A stretch of 64,000 nt of DNA, taken from the NCBI GenBank assembly GCA_036924285.1, contig JAYKYS010000009.1, positions 12,958,001 through 13,022,000 on the forward strand, in the 5' to 3' direction. This document shows positions 12,001 through 24,000 of this stretch, piece after piece. Origin of the DNA: Asterella californica (taxonomy: Eukaryota > Streptophyta > Marchantiopsida > Marchantiales > Aytoniaceae). The translations under genes and the position numbers were made by a program. Numbering within the stretch: position 1 is the stretch's first letter; every line of letters starts with the position of its first letter. The notes beneath the pieces were generated by a model that was given only the letters and a program-made list of their open reading frames with translations, ran no database searches and was not told the DNA's origin.

Positions 12001-14431
12001 GCTTGCTGGTAATAGTTGTCTTCTCGCTCAGCTCGTTATGCATCGCATTTATACTTGTATCTTTTCCTATTTTGTCCTACTCCCACCAGGGGTAACATCT
12101 TGGAAATGTGCTTACCCTACACATTTCCTCTTGGCCCGACCTCGACCTCGGTTATATTCATTCGCTGATCTTCTCAAAACAAGTCAGCATACATGTTACC
12201 ACTCGTTGTTAGTCACTTTGTTACTCACCTTGTACTTATATGGGTTCAAAACTATTTTGGGGCGAAGTCACTGTTTCCTCCGGAAGCTGCGTTACCCGTG
12301 TATCAATATATACTCATAGACAAATATACATCTTCTCTGGCTTTCAAGTTCACGGGTTACCTTAAAGTGTATGTGGGTAGTTCTTGCATCTCGATATTTA
12401 TCCACATAAAAACCGGCATATACTTTCCGCTGTCCGGAGTTGCACGTGTTTCTGTGGGCGCATGATTCTGACCATGCTTCTTTCACAGGACTACTTTGTG
12501 GTGATTGTCTCGGAGTATATCTACATCCCATGGAAGCACGCAAGGGATGAAGCTGCCAAACGATGCGGAGGGCCAGTTTCTTCCACCCCTTCCATCACTG
12601 TGGTTGCAGCAGCTGATGTCGAGGCAAGCGAGATCCTCTTCCTGAAAGAAAAGGTGAGGAGTGGTCGGACATGCGTGAATCTCATGGCGTCCCACTTATA
12701 GATTTTCTAGAACAGTACTGAACAACTTCTCCATCGGATATTAAGTCGTTTAGTAGTCAAATGGATAACAACACATGCTAAGCGAAAAGTACATACTGGT
12801 AATTGAGCTTTCCCGAGTAAAATCTTTTCAAATTCCACCATTTCTAGTTTTGAGCATACGTGCATATTTCTTTTGTGAGACTTATTCGATGAAGCAAATT
12901 AAATCCAGTGAAGGGCACTGATGATAATGATCTTAAGTGAATCCGGAAGCTTACCCCACGTCTTGAGACGATAATGCCAGTATTAAGTTCAGAGGGCTTC
13001 GAGTTTTTAATTTCTCTTAACTACTGACCAGGTCAAGTCGCACTTCACTGAGAAGCTTCTGAAAACCGTGCGCGATGTGCAACGGCACATGAACACGAAG
13101 AAATATGATGAGAATGAGGAACTGCAATCCGTGCGGGAATTTCCTAAGCTAGCTGGTTCGCACTTAGATATGAATGATGCCGCACTGGAGCTTATTAAAC
13201 ACGTCTGCGCAGTGTTAATGCTCGATCAACGTGTCCAACACGAAGTTCAGGTGTGTAAGGTTTCTCCGATGGTCTACCGTAAGTCTTTTTTGCCATATCC
13301 ACAAGACCCTAACCAGAGATTACATGTATCGCATGCTTTAAAAATGTATCGTGCTATGTATTTTCTGCTTGATACTCTTGTTTGTAACGCGAGCTCGTGT
13401 TCATGCTCCGCCAGGTCCTGCGGAAAAATCTGTTGAGGTTGGTAAAAGTGAGGGAGTTTTCGCAGGAGGCTGTTTTTCGTGATCCCTGCCTATCCTTCAT
13501 ACTTCCGAATGTAATCTGCAGGTGTGGTCACTCAATCCCGTCGGCTATGACTCATGCTCATTGTATTCGCGTTCGGTAAAAAAGAGAAGAACGGCATCAA
13601 GACTCGTCAGTCCTCATCAGTTTTCTCCTTCCTTGCAATCTAGAGTCTCGAAGATATGCGCGATTCTATGAGTCTCGTTGTCTTCATTACAGCAAAGCTG
13701 AAATGGTCTGTGCTTATAATGTGCCGCTTGGAGCAGTTACTGCAATGATTGTAGGGACTTGGACCTTTGTCGAGATGCCGCCTTGATAGACCGTGACTGG
13801 CGCTGTGTGGTGCCTTTATGTGGGCAACCATATAACCGGGAGTGGATTGAAAATGCACTCCTCCAAATTGTTCGCAAGAGGGAGCGTCTCTATCACCTTC
13901 AAGACCTCGTTTGCGTCAAGTGCCGCCAGGTAACCTGAATTTACTGTCTGAGATCAACCTTGAATTCTTGTCCTCAGCCTTCCACTACATGGTTGTCAGG
14001 ACTGTGATTGTCTGCCTGTTGGTATCTGTTTGTAGCATATTTGTCGCTAGTATTACTGATTCTAGTAAGTGGGAATTATGGCGGTGAGTGCAACTGGACG
14101 ATTCAGCTACTAAGTGAGGACGTGATCTAAGCACCCAGTGACTGCTCGACGAAAACCTAAACAGTCTCTTTTGCAAGTCGATTAGGTAGGCAGCCACTAC
14201 TTCGAGACCTGAAAACCTTACACATGCGTTCATTCGCTGCAGGTGAAGGCATCGCATTTGGCAGAACAGTGCACTTGCGCCGGGAATTTCAGATGTCAGG
14301 AAAGTCCGACGGACTTTCTCAAGCGCATGCGCGTATTCCAGAATATTGCAGAGTATCACGGTTTTGACCTTCTACGCGAGTGTGTCTCCTTGGTCCTAGA
14401 ATGCGCTCGTGTGAACCCTTCTTACATCTGA
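63..14431 (+). CDS. POLE: DNA polymerase epsilon catalytic subunit (POL2/POLE), 3' part, 27 exons
   Basis: This is the leading-strand replicative polymerase of the nucleus; only its last 1305 residues lie in the window. Exons by eye: 63-206, 430-525, 637-837, 1148-1202, 1314-1456, 1671-2095, 2226-2370, 2605-2799, 3083-3157, 3370-3560, 4848-5028, 5353-5417, 5543-5675, 5857-5958, 6063-6146, 6868-6945, 7256-7315, 7877-8124, 8460-8508, 8645-8805, 8981-9047, 9562-9708, 12489-12653, 13032-13250, 13415-13521, 13737-13929, 14243-14431. All phases join and the sum is 3918 nt. The first exons hold the end of the polymerase domain ([42 protein letters not shown]). The middle is the inactive exo-pol half (DUF1744, from about exon 7). 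The last three exons carry the C-terminal cysteine modules, with CVKC and CTC in the second. It closely resembles Arabidopsis TILTED1/POL2A. One donor is GC (after 1202). The promoter and exonuclease domain are upstream of the window. Identity is near certain; individual splice sites could be off by a few bases. Confidence 0.96.
3561..4847 (+). repeat. POLE intron 10 carrying a dispersed repeat copy
   Basis: This intron is 1287 bp, against 70-350 bp for most others in the gene. About 3890-4800 is pyrimidine-rich and similar to stretches at 7440-7590, 11300-12330 and 15000-15670. Shared landmarks include ACTTTGTACTTGCATGGGTT near 4690, GTTACTGTTTTCTCGAAAA near 4750, and AGAGTGGTCCTTGA near 4580 (again near 10720). 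Its open frames (for example 4249-4788) have no recognisable protein and lie inside the repeat. I could not place it in a known transposon class; no clear termini or target-site duplication were found. Confidence 0.6.
6147..6867 (+). repeat. POLE intron 15 with hairpin and 57-bp tandem duplication
   Basis: This 721-bp intron contains a perfect inverted repeat (6257-6274 with 6281-6298, 6-nt loop). It also holds a 57-bp unit repeated in tandem at 6487-6543 and 6544-6600 with one or two differences. About 6330-6780 shares phrases with the dispersed intronic repeat, such as GGGTAGTTCTTG and CCACATAAA, which recur near 12370-12420. No coding potential was recognised. Confidence 0.6.
7440..7590 (+). 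repeat. Dispersed intronic repeat, short copy in POLE intron 17
   Basis: This stretch matches 4650-4795 and 12178-12310. The shared order is an accaagttagca-like start, then CTTTGTTACTCA, TTGTACTTA, a GGGTTA run, and AAAACTGC followed by a CCGTG or similar end. The three copies lie in three different introns of one gene, in the same orientation. Confidence 0.55.
9709..12488 (+). repeat. POLE intron 22 (2.8 kb), filled with dispersed repeats
   Basis: This is the largest intron in the window. About 11300-12330 is the longest copy of the repeat family in intron 10 and at 15000-15670. For example, the phrase around AAGGAACCAT, then ACATT.TAAGATGCAGTTC, at 11415-11460 recurs at 15240-15280. Near 9956-10080 there is a second motif set: GTGAGGCACTCGTGCATATAT, and AAGGGTTAGGTAATAAATT, which recurs exactly at 39502-39520. 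No protein family was recognised in any frame, and the flanking exons splice cleanly across it. Confidence 0.6.
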
Positions 14432-15000
14432 TGTTAGAACTTCCCCTTCCCCTGTCCTAACCCTGTGGTCGTTCCCCAGGGTGGTCGACTAGTAGTAGAT
14501 CAGATCCTTCTCTCCAGAGCCGCAGGGATTCCCTACTTGCTTGGCCATGTACCATACTATGCTAGAAATGTTAGAAGGGGACGCTGCGTTGTATATAGTG
14601 TATTTCTCTTCAATGGCGGGACGATTTATCCATGCCGGCCAATCATAGTCGATGCATTTGATTCAGACCCGACGACGCGAACGAGAGTCGATTTTGTCTG
14701 ACTAAACCTCTCAGTCTGAATAAGCACAAGGAAGGGGCCGGGTCCAGTCGTAAAGCTCATAACCATGGGATTCATGAAGTGATGGCGGAGTTAATCACAC
14801 GAGTGTGTTGTGATCTCATCTTTTACAACCATGGGATTCATGAAGTGATGGTGGAGTCAATCGCACGAGTGTGTTGTGATCTCATCTTTGACGTTCAAGG
14901 CAACGATATTAGCTCTGGGCCTTGATCTGTCGAGAAGTCAAGAAGGTCTGAGCGTAATAAACGCTCGGAACACCACTATGAGCACCTGTCATTGACCCCA
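14432..15000. repeat. POLE downstream region with 66-bp tandem duplication
   Basis: The POLE stop codon is followed by gene-free sequence. A 66-bp unit occurs twice in tandem, at 14761-14826 and 14827-14892, with only a few substitutions. I could not pick out a convincing polyadenylation signal. Short open frames here look random. Confidence 0.6.
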
Positions 15001-15670
15001 TCACTTTATGAACCAAGGCCCCTTTACATGTATACCGTCCCGACATATAATGCAGTCTTATGTATTTGGGATCGAGTGTGAATCCAGCGATGAGACTTAT
15101 TTAACTTGTTTACCATACCAACGGGTAGTTAATTCCATTCCTAGTTGGATCTCAACTGGAATTTGCCTTGGATGCCACTTCTTTTTCTGTGATGGGCCTT
15201 GTGTTTACAAACTGACGCAGGATAAGCAGCTTTATGTCAATAAGGAACCATTCGGAGCATACATTGTAAGATGCAGTTCGGTTTCTGCTCTATGAAATCC
15301 ATGTGTTTTTCCTTTTTTCTATGATACAAAGGCTCTGCTTTTACCTTCGGTAAGCTGTGACTTGGATCATCTCTTCTTGCCTTGACCTCCCTCGTTCCCT
15401 TCTTGTTTCTCTTGCTTGATTTACAACATGTTTTATTTTTATTAATCTTTTGCCATTTTTTCTTCACAAGCTCACGGATCTACCACTACACTAAGAATGG
15501 GAGTTTGCCCTCATATGTTCTCAAAACTAAACAGAAACTCTTTTACGGAAAAGTCTTCAACCTCCTTTGATCTCTTTCTTATTCATCAATTTCCTAACCT
15601 TCCTTGTTGGGTGTTAAAGAAGTCAAAGAACTTGTTGAGGTACATGTGGCAAAAGTGTGTTCTGTTCGGT
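15001..15670 (+). repeat. Dispersed repeat copy downstream of POLE
   Basis: This stretch is similar to 11330-11900 in POLE intron 22. Shared landmarks are GGAACCATTCGGAGCATACA near 15245, the phrase CACTACACTAAGAA.GGGAGTTTGCCCTCA near 15485 (compare 11662), and TTAGGTGTTTCA (compare 11890). It runs directly into the left arm of the inverted repeat at 15671. No coding content was recognised. Confidence 0.55.
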
Positions 15671-16039
15671 AGTTAGGTGTTTCAATGCACGCCTACTCAA
15701 TACTAACAGTTGTGTCTTTGAGAGATTTGTTTCTAATCTCTATTTTTTTTGGGATTGACGCTTTATTTGTTGTGTTGTTGAATCAATTATTATTGATATT
15801 AGTTATTTTTCTTCATTCAGCTCAAGAATGCACAAGAATACATTCCTATCAAAGCCAGTGATGACATAAGGAACTAACAATTAGGGTGTATAAATAAATA
15901 AAAATAACTAATATTAAGAGTAATTGATCAACAAACGCAACAAATAAAACGTTAATCCCAAAGAAAATAGAGATTAAAAACAAATCTCTCAAATACATAA
16001 CTGTAAGTATTGAGTAGGCGTGCATTGAAACACCTAACT
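15671..16039. repeat. Long inverted repeat (two 140-bp arms)
   Basis: Bases 15671-15810 pair with 15900-16039 across a spacer of about 89 bases, with scattered mismatches, some G-U compatible. The left arm begins AGTTAGGTGTTTCAATGCAC and the right arm ends in its complement. The left arm continues sequence also present near 11890-11990 in POLE intron 22, so the right arm looks like an inverted duplication of repeat-derived DNA. A transcript would fold into a long near-perfect hairpin. The - strand open frames here fall inside the right arm and are not genes. Confidence 0.75.
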
Positions 16040-17807
16040 TCCTTTTCACGTGCGGAAAGTCTTGGGGATTTATTACCTGGCAAAAACCGCGACAGGTGTC
16101 GAAGTGGATAGCCGCCATTCTTGTGCATAGTTAGCTTGAATTCTTGCTCTCCTTGCATTTGGAGTTCAACATAATATACCTTACACATAATGGACATGAA
16201 AAAAGTTTTTTAATAACATCAAGTACAGAGATATTAATATTATTCATAAAAGAATCTACTTATCTCTAATACATTCTTGGTATGTTCCGACTTCAAGTTA
16301 ATTAACGATATTAATGATATTTAACGATATACTATTTAGAATAATAAATTTGAAGAGTTTATAATTGTAATGACTCGCAGGTGTCAGTCTTGTAAAACAA
16401 ATATGTCATGTTCAACCAAAAAGTATTTGTTGACAGTAGTAAAACGAATTTATCCGTTTATTTCTTTTGATGATTGGTTACTTAAATTTGAATAAATGTT
16501 AATTTCCATACTTATTTTAATAATGAAATTTTTATGTTTGTAATATCATATTATTTTATCTCCCTATATTATTTATAATACTTTTACATTTCATTTCATA
16601 TTTCTCTCATGGTGAACCATACTGATCTTATGATGGATCCTAACTACAATGTTAGTTTTCGAAACCATTTGATCATGATATTCACTTATATCACTTTTTT
16701 ATATGTTACTTAAATATTGTATATATAATATCAAATATCCTAAATATGATTTAAAATTTTAAAAGCCTCCATTTGTTTTCACGTGTTTTATGCATCCCAG
16801 AACGTCATGATAACTTCATTATACACTAATTTGATATTTTCACACAACGAAAACACTCATTGTTTGGGAATTGATGTTGACAATCTTACTATAATTCGCT
16901 GATACCATGCTAAATTCGTTTCATTGATTAAATCTATGTTTACAAGGGTTCCGTTGTCCACTGTCCGTTTTTGCATACTTGAGTTCACTCTACCCAAAAA
17001 CTCTGTCTCTTCTAATCATGCTTGGACTGTTTGACCGTGTAAATGATTTTTCGCCTCGAATGGTGTTGGGGGCAAGTATACCAATTCAGAGAAGCGGTAT
17101 TTAACATGTGATCATGTGTAATACACTCGTCGTCCATTAGCGTACCGTTGCTGGAATAGGGAGATTTGATCCGCGCGTGAACAGGATTACCTTCATTCGA
17201 TTCGTTCGCTCGCTTGGATGGGGAAACAACGAAGGGCCAAGCTTGAGCTTGCAGACCGAGAGCACGAGCAACAAAAGCAATTCAGGACCATCTGGAGGAT
17301 GTACTGTCACCTTCGTTGGACTTGTTTTCTCAATCAGAGCATTAATTTGCACAGAATGATGTCGATGTCCTTTATAGAAATTCAGACACAAACTCCCTTG
17401 AGCCAATTTAGGGATTCCTCTCTCTATGCATGAGTATCATCATGTACATGTCTTGGACTTTTAAAGGTCCATGGCCCTTACCGTCTCATCAGTGGTGTGA
17501 ACGTGGTGGGTGGTCTAGCCTATGCGTTTGATTCGATGCCTGTGCCGGCCACTATAGGAGATCAACATTACTTTGGCTTGAAGTATTTCAGAACTTGGCC
17601 TCCTGTCTCTCACTAGCTGGGTCCGTGTGCCCCATCTTCATGATAGCCACTGAAAGACGATCACGGATCCAACTTCTTCTGCTGGAAAGCGAACGACGTA
17701 GCCAAACGTCCAACGAACAAACTACTGTGTCGTGCCGTTGTCGAGGATACTGGTAAAAATCCTTACTGGATATTGGGTTCTGAGAACTTGTGTGTTTCAT
17801 GTGACGG
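16040..17807. other. AT-rich intergenic stretch, no gene recognised
   Basis: About 16200-16900 is strongly AT-rich. From about 17100 to 17800 the composition rises, with short overlapping open frames on both strands (for example 17218-17433 +) that resemble no family I know. This side faces the 3' end of the SABATH gene, so part of it may be that gene's 3' untranslated region. Confidence 0.4.
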
Positions 17808-19451
17808 TCAGGAGTCGTCGAAGGGCCTTGGTTTTCGGATTAAAACCAGGATAAACCAAGTAGTCGGTTGATAGTATGAGAGTGAGTGATTACCAATGCC
17901 TTCCAGTAATACTTGCTCGTATCTTTCCAGGTAAAGGTTTGTCACTTCCCTGCCGAAGTGACCTCGAAGCATGGCGCTCGAAACTCCACGACAGTGTCCA
18001 GGCGTACCTTTAGGAAGTGGTGAAATCGGTTCTTCTGAGGTGGGTGTGAAAGCAGCAGCATGTGCTCCTGCTGGCATGTGCAGTTGGTGCTGCAGCTGTT
18101 TGTGAACGTCGAACTCAGAGCTGAACTTGCTCAGTACTTCCTTCACCTCTTGCACGGAGCGCCAATAATGCAACGGGTTGAAAGAATCTCTTATGCTGGC
18201 AGATATAATCCCCTGCAAAATCCCAGCCATATTCTACTTCAGAGAGTCCCTCACTCAAACAACTCCGTCTTTCCCCAGGTAATTCTGTGTAAGCTCCTTC
18301 GGGGACAAGGGCAAAAGAACTAGAAAGATCTGCTAAAACCCAACGACCTCGACGAGGATATCCAGTAATACAGGCAGGGTTTATACCTTATCGACGAAGT
18401 CGTCCCATATGCAGTCTCCAACCACCTCATGAGGAGTGGAGTAAGGGCTCGAACTCCCGGAATCACGGCAGCGAAAATTCAGAGATAGCACTCCGTCGTC
18501 CGCCATCTCATCCGCCCGGGCAGCCAGGAAATTACACAAATCCTCCTTGGCTTGAGCTGAATAAGCCTCCATGGTGGCGACGCTGGACCGATGCAACCCT
18601 GTTTGCCCTCCATTGTACGCAGGAGACCTTCTGTTTGATACAGACTCTGGAATCTGTTGCAAAGAGAGCGAGAGAACGTAAGAACATGTGGACACAACAC
18701 GAGCATCATCAGCACAAGCAAATTCGCCACTTTGCTGGACCTGGTCCGAACAAGTCACTTATGAGCTATTCGAAACACCCTCTGTCTACTATCATCGGCC
18801 GAGATCCAACGCTCAGCAGAAAATATATTCGGGTGCGGAGCCACTTCCCACATCCTAAAGGCTCTTCAAAATTCAGAAGAACATTCATTCAGACGATCAT
18901 GGAGAGAGCAGGCTGGAAGATGTGCGTACCCTCGACAGACAGTTGAGAGCAAAGGTTGTAAATGCGAAGTGGAGGGTGGAATATGGAAAGAGCCGGCCGT
19001 AGATGGATCCGGGAACAGCAGCTCCAAAGTAGTCGACAGCTTCAGTGTCTTCGTCCGATGAGAGTGCGGCATTCAGGAACTTGATAAGAATGTTGAAATC
19101 GGTGGTAGGCAGGTCTTGGAAAAAGACTTGGAACTCAGGCTCCGGGCCCATCTCCCGCCTGTATCTCCCCTTCAATCGCTGGAGAACAGCTCCAACATTA
19201 TCTATGCTACTTTTACCGGCAGATGAGCCGAATTCTGCAACAGTCACGGGGCCGAGCTGAGGATTCGGAAGTCTCATCCGATCGATTGCCTCGAGGACAA
19301 CGGGAAACAGGGTTTTGGAAATAATCTGCATTTGGGAGTTACTGCTGGGAACATAGCTGTCTTTCTGGACTCCCTTCCCCATAAACATGTCATGGTTCAC
19401 AGACCTCCTGTGGACGCCTCTACTGCTAAGAACAGAATCTCCGATAGCCAT
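17808..19451 (-). CDS. SABATH-family SAM-dependent carboxyl methyltransferase, 3 exons
   Basis: Members of this family methylate carboxyl groups (or ring nitrogens) of small molecules such as salicylate, jasmonate or benzoate, using S-adenosylmethionine in the cytosol. Exons on the minus strand: 19451-18930, 18653-18387, 18212-17808. Both introns are GT-AG in phase 0, giving 397 residues, slightly longer than the usual 350-380. Family marks: GKGVQKDSY near residue 25; VAEFGSSAGKSS at 71-82, where most members have D-L-G-C-S-S-G; PEFQVFFQDLPTTDFN; the signature GSIYGRLFPYSTLHF; then FLAARADEMADDGVLSLNF; SIRDSFNPLHYWRSVQEVKE; and a C-terminal HFGREVTNLYLERYEQV. A basic/Ala stretch (HMPAGAHAAAF) sits where the substrate-loop region falls. 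The substrate cannot be told from sequence. The family call is confident; the start could be any of several upstream methionines. Confidence 0.88.
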
Positions 19452-20820
19452 TCTGCGCGCAGCAAAATGAAAGATTATGAGCTTTTCTCCCCGCGTGACT
19501 TCCCTTCCTTCCTCCCGGCGCTTCTAAAGCTGCGATCTCGCCGCGGCCCAGATTTCGCGATCTTCAAGTAAGACGCAGAATTTCTTCGTAGCAATCGGTT
19601 CTTCAAGCCGTTGTCGTGGGCAGGCACTACGACCATCACACATCGTCCTTTCTCCGTGGAAACTGTACCAACGAGCATTAAACTTGTGCAACTGCATCTC
19701 AAGCCACAAGACGCATCGAACACAGATCAATTAGCCCACGCCCGAGTTCCGACCGAGGAGGGCTGGCTGGGCTTGTGGATGAATGTTATTAAGTACAGGA
19801 TGGATCATATAGGCTAACAGGATGACATACAACACGCGATATCTTGTCTCACCCTCACTCGATTTTCACCGTCGCTCTTTCATCTGTCCTGCTGTGCTCT
19901 GCTGAGCACAGCACCAGCCAGCAGGAACACAGCCTGACAGCGGGATGACTGCTGACACTAAGATTCGAGAATCTTGCGCCATAGGCTCATGGCGAACTAC
20001 AGTAGGCAGTGAGTGCCGTAGTCAGTCTGTGCGAAGCAGAGGTGAAGAGCCAGTTATGAGGTTTGTAACGCCTACGAGCTTGAGCAGAATGAGCACATAC
20101 CAACAAGTGCTGATGATTGGCAAATCTCGTTCTTTGCCCACATGTCAACCTTGGGTTCATTGGGTACGTGACTCAGTTCCCTGGAGACTGGCACCCTACT
20201 GTAATCATGGTGCGTACGCAGTCTCCTTACTGCGGTGGGTTTGGGGAAGTTTGATCTCCCTTCGTCCTCAAAGGTTCACAAGAACTCCTTCAAGTAATAA
20301 AACTGACAAGTTCCCTAGCTGTGGAAGGTAATTGTAGTACCTGTAATTATTCACGTGTAGTAACACGGTAACATTAAATGTCGACTGTACATTAACTACA
20401 GAGGAAGATACATGTGAGGCGACGGGTGGAAGATCTTTGTGGATCCAAGTGAGCCTATCTTTGGTTGGAATAACAGTTCAGGCAGAAATGCAAAAATTTA
20501 GTAGTTAGTCATCAGTATATTATCATCATCGAAGTTCTTGATGTTAAATGTAATATTTAGATAAATAAAATTTTATTTTAGTCCTCTAGAGAATTTTTAC
20601 AGAAAAAGATACAACTCACCAAAAGTGAAAAATTTCTTATACTGGATGCATGCATTAATAATCACTTGACCTCGGTTCACTTCATGTATTTGAGAGTTTT
20701 TTTTTCCAGATCAAGTATTTTTATCTCAAAACGAATCGGTCTCATCGTTATTGTCCCTATATTTCTAGAATTAAATAGGGACAATTTAATTTTAAAAATA
20801 TCATGCTAAACCTCCGGATA
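19452..20820. other. 5' flank of the SABATH gene, no gene recognised
   Basis: This is sequence upstream of the methyltransferase start and may include its promoter. Open frames on both strands (19475-19817, 19945-20331) show no recognisable domain or splice logic. A short hairpin, ATTGTCCCTAT with ATAGGGACAAT, lies at 20750-20760 and 20775-20785. Confidence 0.4.
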
Positions 20821-20828
20821 AATGATTA

Positions 20829-21080
20829 TATATTAATTTATATGTTGAAAAATCCATTTTGAGAAAATTATATTTAATTCATGTTGTGTGAATTCTCTCC
20901 GAAGAAAATAAATATATTAATTTATCTGTAAAAGAATCCGTTTTGAGAAAGTTATATTTTAATCATGTTATGTGAATTCTCTCCGAAGAAAATAAATTAA
21001 TAAATTAATCTGGAAAATAATTTATTTTGAGAAAATTATATTTTAATCATTTTATGTGAATTCTCTTCGAAGAAAATAAT
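20829..21080. repeat. 84-bp tandem repeat, three copies
   Basis: The phrase GAATTCTCTCCGAAGAAAAT recurs at 20890, 20974 and 21058 (third copy CTCTTC), a constant 84-bp period. Each is preceded by a TTTTGAGAAA.TTATATTT.A block. The units are AT-rich and moderately diverged. No coding sense. Confidence 0.75.
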
Positions 21081-24000
21081 GATTTCTCCCCTGCACTGCA
21101 GATGACCGTGTAGATTTCAACTCTTGACGTCGGACCACTTAACGAACAGAGTTGTCAGCGTGCTAACTTGATTATATTCGGAAATACAGTTCATGTTAAG
21201 AATGGCATGTTCACGGGAAAGGAAAACGACACCAGGATTATGAGAGAAAAATTCGTCAATTTCATTCGGGCTTAGTACTTCTTCAGTACTTCTTACGGTA
21301 AACTTTAAGAACTCGTTTAGATTAAACGTGAATTACAAGTACTGTCATCTAAATTTTGGCAATGTATGTTATTATGAAGACATGCTCCTTACCACGTTGA
21401 CAAACTGGTTCTTCGATTGGTTCTTTACATATGAGATGAAAAGAACTCTAATTTTATAATTACTTAAGTTAACGCAGTGTGAATTTTGGTGGTGATAGGG
21501 TTGACGTCAGGAGATCGAACCAGGGGAGACGAGGATAGTAGCTAATCTTTCTCAGGAAAATTCATGAGAATATTATTAAATATATTAAATATATTCTTTG
21601 TACAATAAATATATGAAAGATTTAGAGAAGTTTCTAGAATATTAAATTCTACCTTAAGCACTCTCAGATGACATATGATCCGTTTTCAACAATAATAATT
21701 ATTCTTAAAAAATAAATAAACACATTAATACATGAACTAAACAGAACTTAGGTGATAATGCACGCTTTTCCATGAAAAAATATCATCACCGCATCTTACC
21801 TTCATGTGGTAAACGGTTGGTCTTGTACAATCCTTCAGACATACGTGGTTCATGCTGAATATTAACTCATACAAATACCGAAATCATCTGGCTTGTCTAG
21901 AGATAATCATTTACAAAAGAACTCACAATAACATGAAATAACAAGGTGCTGAAAGATTAAAAACCCCTAATTCTAAATCCAGAAAACCCACTTGTCCACT
22001 TCCTTCTCCCGGCCAAGAGTTTAGCTTCCATGCATACTATTCTAGTCCCCTGGATATAACTATCAGTTATTCTCCTCTGGCCCAAAATGTCCATGAAAAG
22101 CAAAGATGAATTTAGCATGCATATTCTTCACCCTACACACGTTTCGACTCTGTTCATTTATTCGAAATAACAATTAAACGCTAAATAATCGACTTAAAAC
22201 GGGATATAGGGGCTCTGGTTGCAATATTCGTTACATCTTGCCGAAGACTACGAAGCGATAAACACACCATAGAGGATTGTTTGAAAAATTAATCGATCAA
22301 TTCACCTACAACGTGGTATAGGGACGTCCTTTGCAGTTTCACTACAGTTTACTCTAGGAGGCGAAGCGATAAATACAATGAGAGAAGAAAAAAATGACTG
22401 TCCCGTCCGCTATAACTTTATTTCAATAATAGTTTGAACACATCGATCCATTCGAATCCGCTGTAAGCTAACTTCTGCTTGCACAGTAGCAGCAGGCAGA
22501 CATTTACAGCTGAAACAACAGTTCTCAAACAATACTAGTGCTAGAATGAACTGAGCCGAAACCAAAACTTATGCCTGGAGAGTAGCAGCAGCCACTGCAA
22601 ACGAGACTTGTAACTGTACAGTACTGCTACAGTCCGGTGTACACTCAAAATGAGATTTCTGACTGTACACTAGTCGAACAAATAGACTACGTCAGGTCCA
22701 CTAGCAGCGTAGTGCGTGCTCTCTCCGACCCAGTCGGTCTCATAAACGTCTCCGCAAGTGGCACATAGTCGAGAAGCGACTGCATCGTTCGTGGTGACTC
22801 GCAGTGAGATCTGAGCGGGCTGCCTAGACGAGGTACACTACCAGCTCCATCTTTGGCTACGTCATCCATCGCGTCCATGTACTTGCTTGTACAATGAGCA
22901 CACCTACGCTGCTCTTGTCAAAAAAAAATTTTGGATATCCTCGGGTGTTACTTGCTCCGGATGTACAAACGATTTTCATAAAGAATCAACTCTACGAACC
23001 TGAATGCCAGTCTGCATTAACCAGCGGGGTGAAGCCCGAGTACTTCTCCCACTCGATCATCCCTCGAAGACAGCTGCTGAAAGTAGCTGACAGAGGATGA
23101 CTGCTTTATACTTATTATATTGTAGTGCATGCGCTAGCATATTAGCATAGCTCAACTCTACACAAAACTTAGTATCACAAGTACACAACAGCGTATAGAA
23201 CTCTTTGCCATCTATGAGCATACTCTCAGAGATATTTTTCATATGCAGGTGATGATGATCCTCGACCTCGTCTTTCATACAGTGCTCAATCATCCCGACG
23301 TAAATGTGCAGCCGCTTATTAGTTAGTCCCTTCACACAGATCTCTGCCCCTACCGGACGTTGTTGGACTCCAGCCCAAGGTAGACATAATACGCTTTTTC
23401 ACCTCCTGACACAATTTGGCAGATATGGCTATCACACCTTGGTAGTGCAGGTGCAGCAGCGCTCTTCCCTTTTCTACTGAGAAAATCCTAGAAGAGCACT
23501 AGGAGTGAAGAAACTGCTGCGGCATGACGAAATAACACAAGTTTAGATCCCCTCCAGTTCGACATACTGTAACCGACAGCTCCAACATCTTGTAGCTAGG
23601 GGGCGTTGATTTATTCGCCCTCGTTTGTCTCCGAAGAAACATTCAAACGGGTCGGTTGTGGAAAATGAGGGCAGAGGTATCGAAAACACTCAAGATGAAG
23701 TATAGAGCAAACACATGACAGGTTACGAGAACGATAGATTATGTGAACAATAGGAGGGAGAAAGTTGCTACTGATTTCTATATAATACCTATGATAAGAG
23801 AACATTCGGAAGAACTTGTCTTGAAGAATTACCTAGTAGCCATTGTTACTGATCTCCAAATACATGAAAGGACCGGATAGAACAGGGAAGGAGCGGCCCA
23901 CCTTTACAAAATTGCCATCGAGCAAGAAGTGTGGCGGATGCGGAGAGAATAAGTCCCTCATGGAAAGCTAAGACTGTAGCACGAGAGGACAACAACTCAT

